DNA of 64,000 nt from Fidelibacterota bacterium (lineage in GTDB: Bacteria; Fidelibacterota; UBA8477; JABMPR01), in contig JAERTG010000032.1 of NCBI GenBank assembly GCA_016845065.1, forward strand, positions 106,427 through 170,426, read 5' to 3'. The position numbers and the translations under genes were made by a program. Shown piece after piece: positions 37,452-47,128 of the stretch. The notes under the pieces are model-generated. The model worked only from the letters and a program-made list of their open reading frames with translations. It was not told the origin of the DNA and ran no database searches. Numbering within the stretch: the stretch's first letter is position 1; every line of letters begins with the position of its first letter.

Positions 37452-38525
37452 CTAGAGGGTGAGTTTTATGCCAGTTTCGATCAAGTACTTCTTGTAAAAC
37501 CAATGATTAAAAACTGTTTCATTTTTTATGTAGCTGTACTGAATGTAAAGCACGCGGGAAGGTTGAATCAATCTCTCGAGCTGGACATGAAATTGGTTCT
37601 GAATATTCTCTTCTGGATCTCGATATGGCGTGATTTCGAGAACCTCAGTCTGAGCATAGTCTTTTTTCATTCCATTGAGAACCACATGGTAAAACACCCG
37701 CTCTGAAAGCCGGCCTGAAGCGTACAATTTTGCAGACCAGATTTGGGATTCTGCCAGCACGCTATTTGATTGAATATCCTCAAAGTTGACTGATGCTCCC
37801 CAGATCATTTTTCCCATATGCTTGATGTGAATTCCCATTGTCCGCGTGATATCCTGTTGGTTTTGTGTATTGCTGAAAATCAACGAACTACCTCTGAGCA
37901 CTCTTGCGGGATAATCATCATAATCAACTCGTCCAAATTGAAACAACAACTCAGCTTGAAAAACAGGTGTGATTAGCCTTGTGAATTTGACAAACATTCT
38001 CTGGTCAGAAAATTTAAATAGCGTTCCATAATCGATATGAGCTTTAGTTTTTTTCAATCCCAAAACCTGTTGCAGCTTATGCGATTTGAATCGATTGACA
38101 GAAACGCTCAAGGTCGTTCGTCCTGACTTTTGAAGTTCATCAAAATACAATTTCTGAAAAGTTTTAAGGTCAGCAAAAAAGTAATAACTTGAGATAATTT
38201 TATAATGTGTCCCTACTTCTGCATTCATAACCACTTTGGAATCCAAGAAAAGGGCAGGCTCAATAAAGCCCTGACCCAGAATTGATCCATAATAGCTAGC
38301 ATTGCCTGTATCATGGGTGAAGCGGAGCAGTCCCCTGGCTTTCAAGCCAATTGTAGATTCAATATTATCAATATTTTCACGTGGATTTGAATCAATATAA
38401 GTAGAGAGATTTACCTGCTGCTCATAGGCTAACGCAGGAATTAAAAAGATGCTGGTGAGGAAGACCATCCAGATGCTTTTGGGAAGGCTCCCCCTGTACC
38501 ATTGCAAGCGCTTCAGGTCTGGCAT
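37452..38525 (-). CDS. Outer-membrane beta-barrel protein at the end of a two-component operon
   Basis: A 357-residue protein with an N-terminal hydrophobic export signal (SIWMVFLTSIFLIPALAYEQ) followed by many amphipathic strands with aromatic ends (IYSYIKNETVFNHWFYK-type pattern). It ends LIETGIKLTL, typical of outer-membrane barrels. No family is recognised. It lies five bases after the coiled-coil protein gene and belongs to the operon kinase-regulator-coiled coil-barrel, so it may be a transport or sensing partner of that system. Confidence 0.6.
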   Translation of the reverse strand: MPDLKRLQWYRGSLPKSIWMVFLTSIFLIPALAYEQQVNLSTYIDSNPRENIDNIESTIGLKARGLLRFTHDTGNASYYGSILGQGFIEPALFLDSKVVMNAEVGTHYKIISSYYFFADLKTFQKLYFDELQKSGRTTLSVSVNRFKSHKLQQVLGLKKTKAHIDYGTLFKFSDQRMFVKFTRLITPVFQAELLFQFGRVDYDDYPARVLRGSSLIFSNTQNQQDITRTMGIHIKHMGKMIWGASVNFEDIQSNSVLAESQIWSAKLYASGRLSERVFYHVVLNGMKKDYAQTEVLEITPYRDPEENIQNQFHVQLERLIQPSRVLYIQYSYIKNETVFNHWFYKKYLIETGIKLTL

Positions 38526-38530
38526 CTGTC

Positions 38531-39484
38531 TTATTGATCCAGCTCCTGATTAATCTCGTCGAGTAACACCTGGTACTCGAGGATTTTCATTTTTAGAAAA
38601 TTCAGATCCTTACCAGAACGCTGATCCAGAGACATGTCTCGAATCTCGTCGCGTGGTGCGTTAACATTGATTAGATCTAATGCTTCATCGCTTAATCCAC
38701 TAGCCATATCCTGCCTGGCATCTTCAGTACCATCATATGTAGAAAAATCTGATGACGGCGCAGAGGTGACCCACCCAAGCAGTTTTTCAGTATTGCCACT
38801 GGCGTCTCGCTGCTGTGCATCAGGATCCGCCTCCATTTGCAAACCTAGATCTTCATGAAAAATAGCCAGTCTGAGAGCCAATTCTGCTTCTTCTTCACGG
38901 ACGATCTTAATTGAATCCAACTCAATAATTTTAGCCTGTAGCAGAACTTGAACATCAGCCAGAATGTGTTTGCGATGCTCAGGATTTCTCAATTTTAAGT
39001 TTAGCAACTCTGAATAATCAGGAAACAAAATATGGCTAGAGCGTATAGTACGTCTTCCCACGGGGAAGTTTTGCATATTCCGGAGATTCTGCCCGACGGG
39101 GACAACACCCTTGTCCTCGTAATCCTTTAAAACGTTTTCATAGGCGAGCTTTAGATTCTGAATTTCATTATCCTGGATTAGTCGCAATCGCTCCAATTCT
39201 GCATTAAAAACATTCAATGAGTCAAGGATTTCAAGTTGTCGCTTGCTGAGATTAGACAGCAGATACTTATTAATCCAGGCATTGTACCAAGCCGAGCTTC
39301 TTTGAAGTTCATCGACTTCACGTTTAATTCCACTCTGCTCGCGAGTGTACGCAGCCTTTCTCGTTTCTAACTCTGAGATGTTGGTATTTGTGGAAATATA
39401 TGCTTGCCAGGCAGTATCCAACTCTTGGCCAGTAAGGACCAGGGAGAACAAGGCGAGGAGCAGAATTTTAATGGCGTGCGACAT
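38531..39484 (-). CDS. Secreted coiled-coil protein, function unknown
   Basis: A 317-residue protein with a signal peptide (ILLLALFSLVLTG) and long helical coiled-coil stretches (about residues 35-125, and again 270-317 with LNFLKMKILEYQVLLDEINQE). The middle part is acidic. Its ATG overlaps the stop of the sigma-54 activator gene (TAATG), so it is translated with the two-component pair. This is unusual: an envelope coiled-coil protein in a regulator operon could be an accessory sensor or a bridge between membranes. No family assigned. Confidence 0.65.
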   Translation of the reverse strand: MSHAIKILLLALFSLVLTGQELDTAWQAYISTNTNISELETRKAAYTREQSGIKREVDELQRSSAWYNAWINKYLLSNLSKRQLEILDSLNVFNAELERLRLIQDNEIQNLKLAYENVLKDYEDKGVVPVGQNLRNMQNFPVGRRTIRSSHILFPDYSELLNLKLRNPEHRKHILADVQVLLQAKIIELDSIKIVREEEAELALRLAIFHEDLGLQMEADPDAQQRDASGNTEKLLGWVTSAPSSDFSTYDGTEDARQDMASGLSDEALDLINVNAPRDEIRDMSLDQRSGKDLNFLKMKILEYQVLLDEINQELDQ

Positions 39485-40854
39485 TATAAGTCCTCGGGCG
39501 AGCTACCGTTTTTCCCACCAAACTCGTTAAAGAGATCATATTTTTCCATTTTGTAGTACAGGGTGCTGGTCTTAAGTCCCAGTTTCCGGGCTGCTTTCTG
39601 TTTAATACCGCCGGCCCAATTCAAAGCATCTCGAATCAAATCTCTTTCGGTCTGTTCCAAAACATCATTCAGCTTACCCCCGGAATTCTCCTTCTTGCCT
39701 GGAGTATTTTCGAAATATATCTGGTCTGGAGTGATAGAGGGACCCTCACTAAAGATTAGCAATCTTTCCAGGAAGTTCTCTAACTCACGGATATTTCCAG
39801 GCCAGTTGTATTCACATAGTTTGGTCATGGTTCGAGTACCAATTTCCGGTAATTCTCTTTTCAGCCTGTCACACTTCAACAGTACAAAATGAGACACAAG
39901 ATCTGGTATATCTTCAGGTCGTTCTCTCAAGGCGGGAATTGTCAGAGGCAGGACATTCAACCGGAAGAAAAGGTCTTCGCGGAACAGTTTTTTGTCCATG
40001 GCAATCTGGAGATCACGATTGGTAGCGGCTAACACTCTCACATCTACCTCGATCTGTTCGGTTCCTCCCACACGCTGAAAGCTCTGGTTTTGCAGCACTC
40101 TCAAGAGTTTAACCTGGAGTTGGGGTGAAATGTCTCCGATTTCATCCAGTAGAATAGTGCCACCATGAGCTTGTTCAAAAATGCCCTGATGCTGTCGAAC
40201 TGCTCCTGTAAATGCGCCTTTTTCATGCCCAAACAGTTCACTCTCCAGCAATGTATCAGTGAGAGCACTACAGTTTATGGATACGATTTGCTTAGAAGAT
40301 CGAGGACTTTCCAGGTGGAGCGCTCGTGCAATGAGCTCCTTACCAGTACCACTTTCACCTGTGATGAGAACCGGACTATCCACCGCGGAAATTTGCTTGA
40401 TCTGAGCAATCAGTTTTTGCATTTGCTCAGATGTGCCTACCAAGCCATGGAAGCTATCTGTGGATACTTTTGTTTCGGTTTTTCGGGATTTATGATCCTC
40501 AAGAATATGAGCTACTTTTGACTTTAGTTCATCAATAGAAAAAGGTTTAGCGATAAAGTCTCGGGCTCCCAGTTTGAGGGCATTCACTGCAAGATCTATC
40601 GTGCCAAATGCAGAGATAAGGATAAAGGGAGTATCTGGGGATTGATCATGGAATTCCTGGAGGAGGTTCATACCCCCCTTGCCAGGGAGTTTCAGATCAG
40701 AAATAACCAGATCAGGATCAACTTCCCGAAACAACTGGGATCCAATTGACCCATCTTCTGCAGTATGGATAATATAGCCCTGAAGTTTTAAAACCGTGGC
40801 AATGCCTTCACGCATGGTTTGATCATCTTCTATGACTAAAATTTTTGGTTTCAC
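39484..40854 (-). CDS. NtrC-family sigma-54-dependent response regulator
   Basis: A 456-residue activator. It has a receiver domain (residues 1-120, phospho-acceptor Asp53 in LVISDLKLPG), an AAA+ domain with Walker A GESGTGKE and the sigma-54 contact loop GAFTGA, the Walker B IGDISPQ region, and a C-terminal Fis-type helix-turn-helix (KAARKLGLKTSTLYYKM). All parts needed for activation of sigma-54 promoters are present. It is 2 bases downstream of the histidine kinase gene. Its likely targets include the divergent RND efflux pair, which has a -24/-12-like element upstream. Confidence 0.92.
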   Translation of the reverse strand: MKPKILVIEDDQTMREGIATVLKLQGYIIHTAEDGSIGSQLFREVDPDLVISDLKLPGKGGMNLLQEFHDQSPDTPFILISAFGTIDLAVNALKLGARDFIAKPFSIDELKSKVAHILEDHKSRKTETKVSTDSFHGLVGTSEQMQKLIAQIKQISAVDSPVLITGESGTGKELIARALHLESPRSSKQIVSINCSALTDTLLESELFGHEKGAFTGAVRQHQGIFEQAHGGTILLDEIGDISPQLQVKLLRVLQNQSFQRVGGTEQIEVDVRVLAATNRDLQIAMDKKLFREDLFFRLNVLPLTIPALRERPEDIPDLVSHFVLLKCDRLKRELPEIGTRTMTKLCEYNWPGNIRELENFLERLLIFSEGPSITPDQIYFENTPGKKENSGGKLNDVLEQTERDLIRDALNWAGGIKQKAARKLGLKTSTLYYKMEKYDLFNEFGGKNGSSPEDL

Positions 40855-40856
40855 AG

Positions 40857-42269
40857 CTAACTCTGATCCTTTCGAGGGAGCTTCATTCTAAAAACTGTGC
40901 CCTCTGCATCACTCTTTTGGACAACTATTGTGCCACCCAACTCTCCGACGATGCTTTGCACAATGGATAACCCCAACCCAAAACCACGATCTCGAGTAGA
41001 AAAATAGGGTTCAAAGATGCGCTGACGATCTGAATCAGGAATTCCGGTTCCTGTATCAATAAAGTCAATTTCCAGGGAAGTCGGATTATCAGCTACATGA
41101 ATGCTTATCTGACCATCTCTACCGGAAGCTTCCAATCCATTCTGGATAAGGTTGAGAAACACCCGGTGCAATTTCGAACGATCCGCTCGAATTTCGGCCT
41201 CACCGACAAGACGAATGGTCTGGTTCTGGCTAGTGAGTTCAGGTTGTAAAATTTTGGTGATATCAGCGTAGATCTCGGTGATCTGCAGCGTTTCAATAAC
41301 ACTTTTCAAGGGGCGAGCATAATCCAGGTATTCCTGGACAATGCGTTTGAGGTGGTTGAGTTCCTCAGTAATTTTCTCCAAATATGCTTTGTAGGCTTCA
41401 AATTTTGCGTCTGGTGCTACTTGTGAGAGCTCCTCGCTGAGAAGACCGCTGTAGATTTCCATACCACCGAGCGGGTTTTTAATTTCATGTGCAATACCTG
41501 CCAGCAGTTGTCGAGCACTTTCCTCCTGCTTCTGAATATCGCGATGCATATCAATCAGGGATTGATTGAGTTCACCAAATTCATCAGAACGTCTCAGCTC
41601 GACTGGCTCAGAATTTATATTGGTCTGAATAGCCTGGGCATATCCTGACAACGCTCGCACCGGTCGAATCAGAGATCGCGAAAACACCAGGGTCATCGCG
41701 ATTGCAATGACAAATGAAGCCAGCATTATCCACAAAAGACTACCGGCCATCTGATTAATAACAGCCATGAAGTTAGCGCCAACCCATACTACAAGTATCA
41801 CCTGTGATCCCTGGTTGGTTTTGATGGGAATGGCTGCAGCTTTCACATACTTATCCTGATCTAATTGATAAATTTCAGAGACAACAGGATCCTCATCATT
41901 TTTTAAGGATAGTAAGGTGGGTAAAGCTGGAGATAAACGAGCTATATTTTGTTTGAGACGTTTATCCTGGGCTAGAATGGTACCATCCTGTTTGTAGAGG
42001 GTCAAACCTTCAATCCCGGGTACCGCCAGGGCCGATAGAGATGACTCCAGACTTTGCCTAACGCTTTCGAGCCCAGGCTCAGCAGCCAAAATGCTTACTA
42101 ACTCATTATCCAGCGTTGTCGCCATGATCCGATTAATTCGTTTTAGCTGATCCCCCAACTCATCTTCAAGAGCAACTCTGGAGTACCAGTAAAGCGGGAT
42201 GGACAGGAGACTCATGGAGACCACCAGAACTCCCAGAACCAGCGTGATGACTTTTGGACTTAACTTCAT
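40857..42269 (-). CDS. Membrane sensor histidine kinase
   Basis: A 470-residue kinase with two membrane helices (about 8-29 and 178-200) flanking a ~145-residue extracytoplasmic sensor. A HAMP linker follows, then the phospho-acceptor helix (GIAHEIKNPLGG, His261) and an ATPase domain with N box NLIQNGLEAS, G1 DTGTGIP and G2 GFGLGLSIV. The sensor domain shows no family I can name. It is the first gene of the operon and is divergent from the RND efflux genes, a common arrangement for envelope stress or efflux control. Confidence 0.92.
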   Translation of the reverse strand: MKLSPKVITLVLGVLVVSMSLLSIPLYWYSRVALEDELGDQLKRINRIMATTLDNELVSILAAEPGLESVRQSLESSLSALAVPGIEGLTLYKQDGTILAQDKRLKQNIARLSPALPTLLSLKNDEDPVVSEIYQLDQDKYVKAAAIPIKTNQGSQVILVVWVGANFMAVINQMAGSLLWIMLASFVIAIAMTLVFSRSLIRPVRALSGYAQAIQTNINSEPVELRRSDEFGELNQSLIDMHRDIQKQEESARQLLAGIAHEIKNPLGGMEIYSGLLSEELSQVAPDAKFEAYKAYLEKITEELNHLKRIVQEYLDYARPLKSVIETLQITEIYADITKILQPELTSQNQTIRLVGEAEIRADRSKLHRVFLNLIQNGLEASGRDGQISIHVADNPTSLEIDFIDTGTGIPDSDRQRIFEPYFSTRDRGFGLGLSIVQSIVGELGGTIVVQKSDAEGTVFRMKLPRKDQS

Positions 42270-42707
42270 TTCTGTGACAAGGGCAATTCTTGATCCATTT
42301 TGCTTCTCAATTTTTGTTTAGGGCTAAACTTAAATTTATTTGCAGGATGAACCATGTGTAATGAAACCTCCTTCAGTAGCCGTATCTGAAAAGTCTATAA
42401 TAACTCTTTTTACTCTCTTTAGGTGAATACAATTATATCAATATCATATACTCGCCATATATATATGATTATAAAATAATCACTAGAGCAGACATGCTTA
42501 GCTGGAGATATCATTATATGTATTTATAATACAACAACTTAACCCATCCCAGGGGGTGTTTGGCATAACCCTTGTCACTATCAATTACATGACATCTGCT
42601 ATGACCACATCAGTTCTTCTGCAAGTTCTGTGTTTTTTTTGAACTCCTCCAGGAAGAAATAATTACATAATAGCAGGACAAATAAAAAGAACGAATGGGT
42701 AAAATAT
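42270..42707. promoter_or_regulatory. Divergent control region with sigma-54-like promoter
   Basis: This 438-base AT-rich gap separates the kinase operon from the RND genes. It holds no gene. At 42561-42575, TGGCATAACCCTTGT matches the sigma-54 layout TGGCACR-N4-TTGC with correct spacing and two mismatches, about 130 bases before the membrane-fusion gene. An AT-rich palindromic stretch (CATATATATATG, near 42460) lies upstream and might be an activator site. Confidence 0.45.
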
Positions 42708-43895
42708 ATGAGCACCTCTACTATTTACAAAAAACGCTGGTTTCGTGTTGGCACTGCTATTTCTATACTGGTAATGGGCATTGCAGCTATGAGCATTCTT
42801 GCCGCTACCAAAGAAGAGACGAAGAAGAAAGAAGCCACTCAACGTGTGCGTCAGGTAGCCACGACCCCTATGGTATATGCTGATCACACCCTGCAAATCC
42901 ACGGCAATGGCAGTATTGAAAGTCAGCAACACCTGGATCTTGTTGCATTTGTAGGGGGTGAAGTGGTTTATTCTCGAGGTGATTTGAAATCAGGCCTGCA
43001 GGTAAAACAAGGTGACATCCTTCTGAAAATAGATGATCGTGAAGCCCAGAATCGCACACTTCAGGCTCGCTCCAGTCTGATTAATGCCATAGTTTCCCTT
43101 ATTCCAGAACTCAGGGGCAATGCTCAGGACAAAACCTATAAAAAATGGAATAATTATTTAGAGCAGCTCAACATGAGTACTACTCCAGAGTTGCCAGTCA
43201 TCACCGATGCCCAGGAGCGCATTCGGGTTTCCATGCATAATATCTTTAATCAGCATGCGATGGTGAAAAATACTGAAATTACACTGGATAGACACACGAT
43301 CCGTGCTCCTTTTGATGGATATCTTGTGAGTGATGGCGTCATCGCAGGAACCTGGATCTCACCTGGACAGGTAGCTGTATCTTTGATCAACCCATTTAAG
43401 CTGGAAATTGCAGTACCCCTGGCCCTGTCTGAACTCGAATTACTTTCAGATGATGGCATGCCAACTGCTATTGTCACCCCTTCAGAAGATCCGAGCAAGC
43501 ATCTCACAGGAATCCTGCAACGTCAGAATGCCCATATCGATAAACGCAGTCAGACTGTAACCATCCATATAGAGCTCAGTAATCCAGATTTGGATCCAGC
43601 CTTTCTACCCGGTAACTATATGGACGTTTACATTCAAGGAAACAGGCTGAGTGATGTAGCATTGCTTCCTCGTGATGTTATTGCACCAGGACCCTATGTT
43701 TACACTATGGAAGATTCTCTTCTGGCCAGATATCCCGTGGAGATCGTGGCTTCTGAGGGAGATTCCCTCCTCATCTCAAGGGGTGAAGTTGCCCCTGGAT
43801 CACAGGTTGTAACTACCCTGCTGCAAAGTCCAATCATAGGGATGCGAATTGCTCCCTTTGAAGAAGAATCAACAGCTGATACTGCCTCCCTCTAA
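42708..43895 (+). CDS. RND efflux periplasmic adaptor (membrane-fusion protein)
   Basis: A 395-residue protein with an N-terminal membrane anchor (GTAISILVMGIAAMSILAA). A split lipoyl/barrel-sandwich domain (LVAFVGGEVVYSRGDLKSGLQVKQGDILLKID, then TIRAPFDGYL) surrounds a helical hairpin, and beta-barrel and membrane-proximal domains follow (LPGNYMDVYI). It links the inner-membrane RND pump to an outer-membrane channel. It is followed after about 24 bases by the pump gene. No TolC-like channel is encoded nearby, so a shared one is presumably used. The ribosome-binding site is weak. Confidence 0.88.
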   Translation: MSTSTIYKKRWFRVGTAISILVMGIAAMSILAATKEETKKKEATQRVRQVATTPMVYADHTLQIHGNGSIESQQHLDLVAFVGGEVVYSRGDLKSGLQVKQGDILLKIDDREAQNRTLQARSSLINAIVSLIPELRGNAQDKTYKKWNNYLEQLNMSTTPELPVITDAQERIRVSMHNIFNQHAMVKNTEITLDRHTIRAPFDGYLVSDGVIAGTWISPGQVAVSLINPFKLEIAVPLALSELELLSDDGMPTAIVTPSEDPSKHLTGILQRQNAHIDKRSQTVTIHIELSNPDLDPAFLPGNYMDVYIQGNRLSDVALLPRDVIAPGPYVYTMEDSLLARYPVEIVASEGDSLLISRGEVAPGSQVVTTLLQSPIIGMRIAPFEEESTADTASL

Positions 43896-43919
43896 CCTGA
43901 CGAGAAAAGAGACACGCCC

Positions 43920-46900
43920 ATGCTAAAGAATTATCTCGAGTTTTTTACTCGTCATTCGAAAATCACCAACTGGATCATGATTGTTATCCTTCTGGCAGGA
44001 GCCGTTTCACTGACTTCACTGAATGTCCGGGTGATGCCCAAAATGGATCTGCAGGGAGTGCAGGTAAACATCCCTTACCCTGGCGCATCTGCCCGTGAAG
44101 TAGAAGAGGGTATCATCACCAAGGTGGAAGAGAGTTTGCGAGGACTGGAAGGCCTGGGTCGAATTTATTCAGGCAGTCAGGATGGCTATGGTTGGGTATA
44201 TATCGAGATCCTTCCCAGCGTAGAAATGATCAAAGCCATTGATAAAATTCGCAATGCTGTTAACTCCATCGCCACCTACCCCACTGATGCTGAAAAGCCT
44301 GTGATTTACCAGGATACCATGTGGCAACGTGTAGCCATGATCACCCTATACGGTGAGACGGACCTCCTCACGTTGAAACGAGTATCTGATGAGTTCAGAG
44401 ACGAGTTAACCAAATCAGGCGCAGTAAGTCTCATAAGATCATTTGGAACACCGCATCGTGAAATCGTAGTCGAGGTTTCTCCAACCAATCTTGAAAGATA
44501 TGGTTTGACCGTTGGCGATATTGGGAACTCTATTCGAGCCGCCAACTTGAACATCTCCTCAGGCTCCATATTGACCAACCGCGAGCGCATTCAGATCAGA
44601 TCATATGAGAAGAAATACCAAGCTGATCAACTTGAGAACATCCCTGTCATATCAAGCATTGATGGTCAGCAAGTGAGCCTCAATGAAATTGCTACTGTTA
44701 GAGAACAATGGCCTGAAAACTGGTTTTATGAGGAAACAGATGGCAAGCAGACCATTGATCTGCATGTCATGTATAGCAATGATGAGGACGTGCTGGATAT
44801 CGCCAAGCTCATTGATGAAAAAATCATTGAAGTAGAAGCCCGCTATGGTGGACTCATCCACATTGATCAGTTCATTCGTGATACAGACGAATTGGAAGAA
44901 CGCATCCTAACCCTGATTCAAAATGGCCTCCTTGGTTTAGTGATGGTACTAATCATCCTCAGTTTTTTCCTTAATCTACGTCTGGCTTTCTGGGTCGCCC
45001 TGGGAATCCCCATCAGCTTTATGGGTACCTTTTTTGTCCAGTGGCTCATGGGTATCACCATCAATGAGATGAGTCTCTTTGGTTTGATTCTGGTGTTGGG
45101 AATTCTAGTGGATGATGGGATTGTGATTGGTGAAGCCATTTTCTCCATGCGCGAACGAGAAGGCAAACTGGGAATTGATGCTGCGGTTCACGGAACGCTT
45201 GAGGTCATCAAACCGGTGACCATTTCGATTCTGACAACCATGGTAGCTTTTATGCCCTTCTTTGCACTGTATGGTGATTTAAGAAACTACACCTGGCAGA
45301 TTGCATTTGGAATTGTGGTAGCACTGGGGTTTTCACTGATTGAAGCATCAATGATTTTACCAGCACATCTGTCACATAGTAAAGCATTGACCAAGCCACC
45401 TGGAGAAGGTGTTTCCAGCCCGAGACGTCGTAAACTTGAAGCAAAAATCACACATTTTATCCAAAACGTTTATGGTCCTTTTCTGAAGCAGATAATGGAT
45501 TATCGATGGAGTGTCGTTGCTGCCACTGTGGCTGGAATTCTGGTCATGGCTGGAGCTTTTGCCGGTACACACATCAAGGCTCAATTTTTTCCAGATATCG
45601 AGGCACCTTTTGCCCAGGTTCGTATCGAACTGCCCTTGGGTATAAATACTGATATCGCCAATCAGATTCGTGCTGAGGCTATCGAAAAGTCTATGACTTT
45701 TGGAGCTACAAAGGGTCAACCAGAAGATGGTTATGAGAATGCCATTTTAAGTCATCATTCATGGATGAATGGCAATACAATCAGAATTTTTATGGCTCTT
45801 ATTCCAGCTGAGGATCGAGAATATACTGTGAAATCATTTTCTGATGAACTCAGCGAGGCGCTGGGTGAATTCCCTGATGCTGAAAACGTTCAGGTTGGTA
45901 GCTTCAGTTTTGGTGGAAGCCCAATATCAGTGCGTTTCCTCTCCATGGATATGGATGAACTACAAAAGGCCAAGGAACTGCTCAAGGAAGAGTTAAAAAC
46001 CATCGATGGAGTCAAGGATATTCGTGATGACACACCTCTAGGTACCAATGAATTTGTAGTAACGCTGAAGCCCAAGGGTGAAGCGCTTGGACTCACACTT
46101 TATGATGTCTCTACTCAACTACGGCAGGGATTTTATGGTCAGGAAGTCATGCGACTCCAACGTGGACGTGATGAAGTCAAGATCTGGGTAAGGTTCCCTG
46201 AAGAAGATCGTAAAAGTGTCTCACAGCTTGAGAATTTGAAAATTCGCACACCTTCTGGCAGCTTTGTACCATTTAAGGAAATTGCCAGCTATCACATGCA
46301 GCGTAGTCTTCAGAGGATTCGCCATGAAGACGGATTTCGAGCTGTTTCCATCCACGCCAACATGGACTACACCAAAAATGATCTCGCCGTGGTTCAGGAA
46401 GAGTTAAATGGTGAAATCATTCCCCGAGTACTCTCCCAGGTAGATGGAGTAACCACAGCTTTTGGTGGACAGAATGAGTTTGTCAAGAAATCCACAGAAT
46501 CCATCCAGTTCACTCTGATCCTTGCTTTTGTCATCATGTTTACAATCCTCATGTTTCTCATGAAATCATATGCCCAGTCATTTTTAGTGCTAGGGCTGAT
46601 TCCCCTGGGAACAGTTGGAGCGGTTGCGGGACATGCCATCATGGGATTACCCATTTCATTTTTGTCATTCCTGGGGATCATCGCATTAGGTGGAATTATT
46701 GTTAATGACTCTGTTGTATTGATTGATCGATATAACAATTTAAAACGTAAAGCGAATCTACCGCCTGTTGAAGCCATTTACAGAGCAGGTCTCCAGCGTT
46801 TTCGCCCAATCATAATGACTACCTTAACTACTGCTGCCGGTCTGGCACCACTGATTTTCCAGAAATCTGAAGGTGGTCAGTTTCTGGTACCAATGGCAGT

Positions 46901-47033
46901 TTCTGTGGCTTTTGGAGTAGTCTTTGGAACCTTCCTGACTCTGCTCATGCTCCCGGCAGTCTTGCTGGTGATTGATGAAGACCTACCTGCGATGAGGGCA
47001 AAGGTGTTTAACTGGTTTAAAGGCTCAAACTAA
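43920..47033 (+). CDS. RND efflux transporter (inner-membrane pump)
   Basis: A 1037-residue RND protein with 12 predicted helices and two large periplasmic loops (after helices 1 and 7). The proton-relay aspartates appear in helix 4 as LVLGILVDDGIVIGEAIF. The second-half motifs are ALGGIIVNDSVVLIDRYN and RFRPIIMTTLTTAAGLAPL. N-terminal GVQVNIPYPGASAREVEEGI and the GSF-rich docking loop resemble the HAE-type exporters rather than heavy-metal pumps. It exports amphiphilic compounds using proton influx; the substrate is unknown. Control by the adjacent two-component system is likely. Confidence 0.92.
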   Translation: MLKNYLEFFTRHSKITNWIMIVILLAGAVSLTSLNVRVMPKMDLQGVQVNIPYPGASAREVEEGIITKVEESLRGLEGLGRIYSGSQDGYGWVYIEILPSVEMIKAIDKIRNAVNSIATYPTDAEKPVIYQDTMWQRVAMITLYGETDLLTLKRVSDEFRDELTKSGAVSLIRSFGTPHREIVVEVSPTNLERYGLTVGDIGNSIRAANLNISSGSILTNRERIQIRSYEKKYQADQLENIPVISSIDGQQVSLNEIATVREQWPENWFYEETDGKQTIDLHVMYSNDEDVLDIAKLIDEKIIEVEARYGGLIHIDQFIRDTDELEERILTLIQNGLLGLVMVLIILSFFLNLRLAFWVALGIPISFMGTFFVQWLMGITINEMSLFGLILVLGILVDDGIVIGEAIFSMREREGKLGIDAAVHGTLEVIKPVTISILTTMVAFMPFFALYGDLRNYTWQIAFGIVVALGFSLIEASMILPAHLSHSKALTKPPGEGVSSPRRRKLEAKITHFIQNVYGPFLKQIMDYRWSVVAATVAGILVMAGAFAGTHIKAQFFPDIEAPFAQVRIELPLGINTDIANQIRAEAIEKSMTFGATKGQPEDGYENAILSHHSWMNGNTIRIFMALIPAEDREYTVKSFSDELSEALGEFPDAENVQVGSFSFGGSPISVRFLSMDMDELQKAKELLKEELKTIDGVKDIRDDTPLGTNEFVVTLKPKGEALGLTLYDVSTQLRQGFYGQEVMRLQRGRDEVKIWVRFPEEDRKSVSQLENLKIRTPSGSFVPFKEIASYHMQRSLQRIRHEDGFRAVSIHANMDYTKNDLAVVQEELNGEIIPRVLSQVDGVTTAFGGQNEFVKKSTESIQFTLILAFVIMFTILMFLMKSYAQSFLVLGLIPLGTVGAVAGHAIMGLPISFLSFLGIIALGGIIVNDSVVLIDRYNNLKRKANLPPVEAIYRAGLQRFRPIIMTTLTTAAGLAPLIFQKSEGGQFLVPMAVSVAFGVVFGTFLTLLMLPAVLLVIDEDLPAMRAKVFNWFKGSN

Positions 47034-47040
47034 CTAAAGT

Positions 47041-47080
47041 GGAGTGTCCTGTTTCCTGACAAGAGGAGGCAGGGCACTCC
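47041..47080. terminator. Bidirectional hairpin between RND pump and C25 peptidase genes
   Basis: GGAGTGTCCTG pairs with CAGGGCACTCC (one wobble), with further inner pairing, between two convergent genes. Confidence 0.65.
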
Positions 47081-47128
47081 ATTCCCCAAAATCAAAGCAG
47101 CAACTTTATTCCTGAATTAGATGATGAA

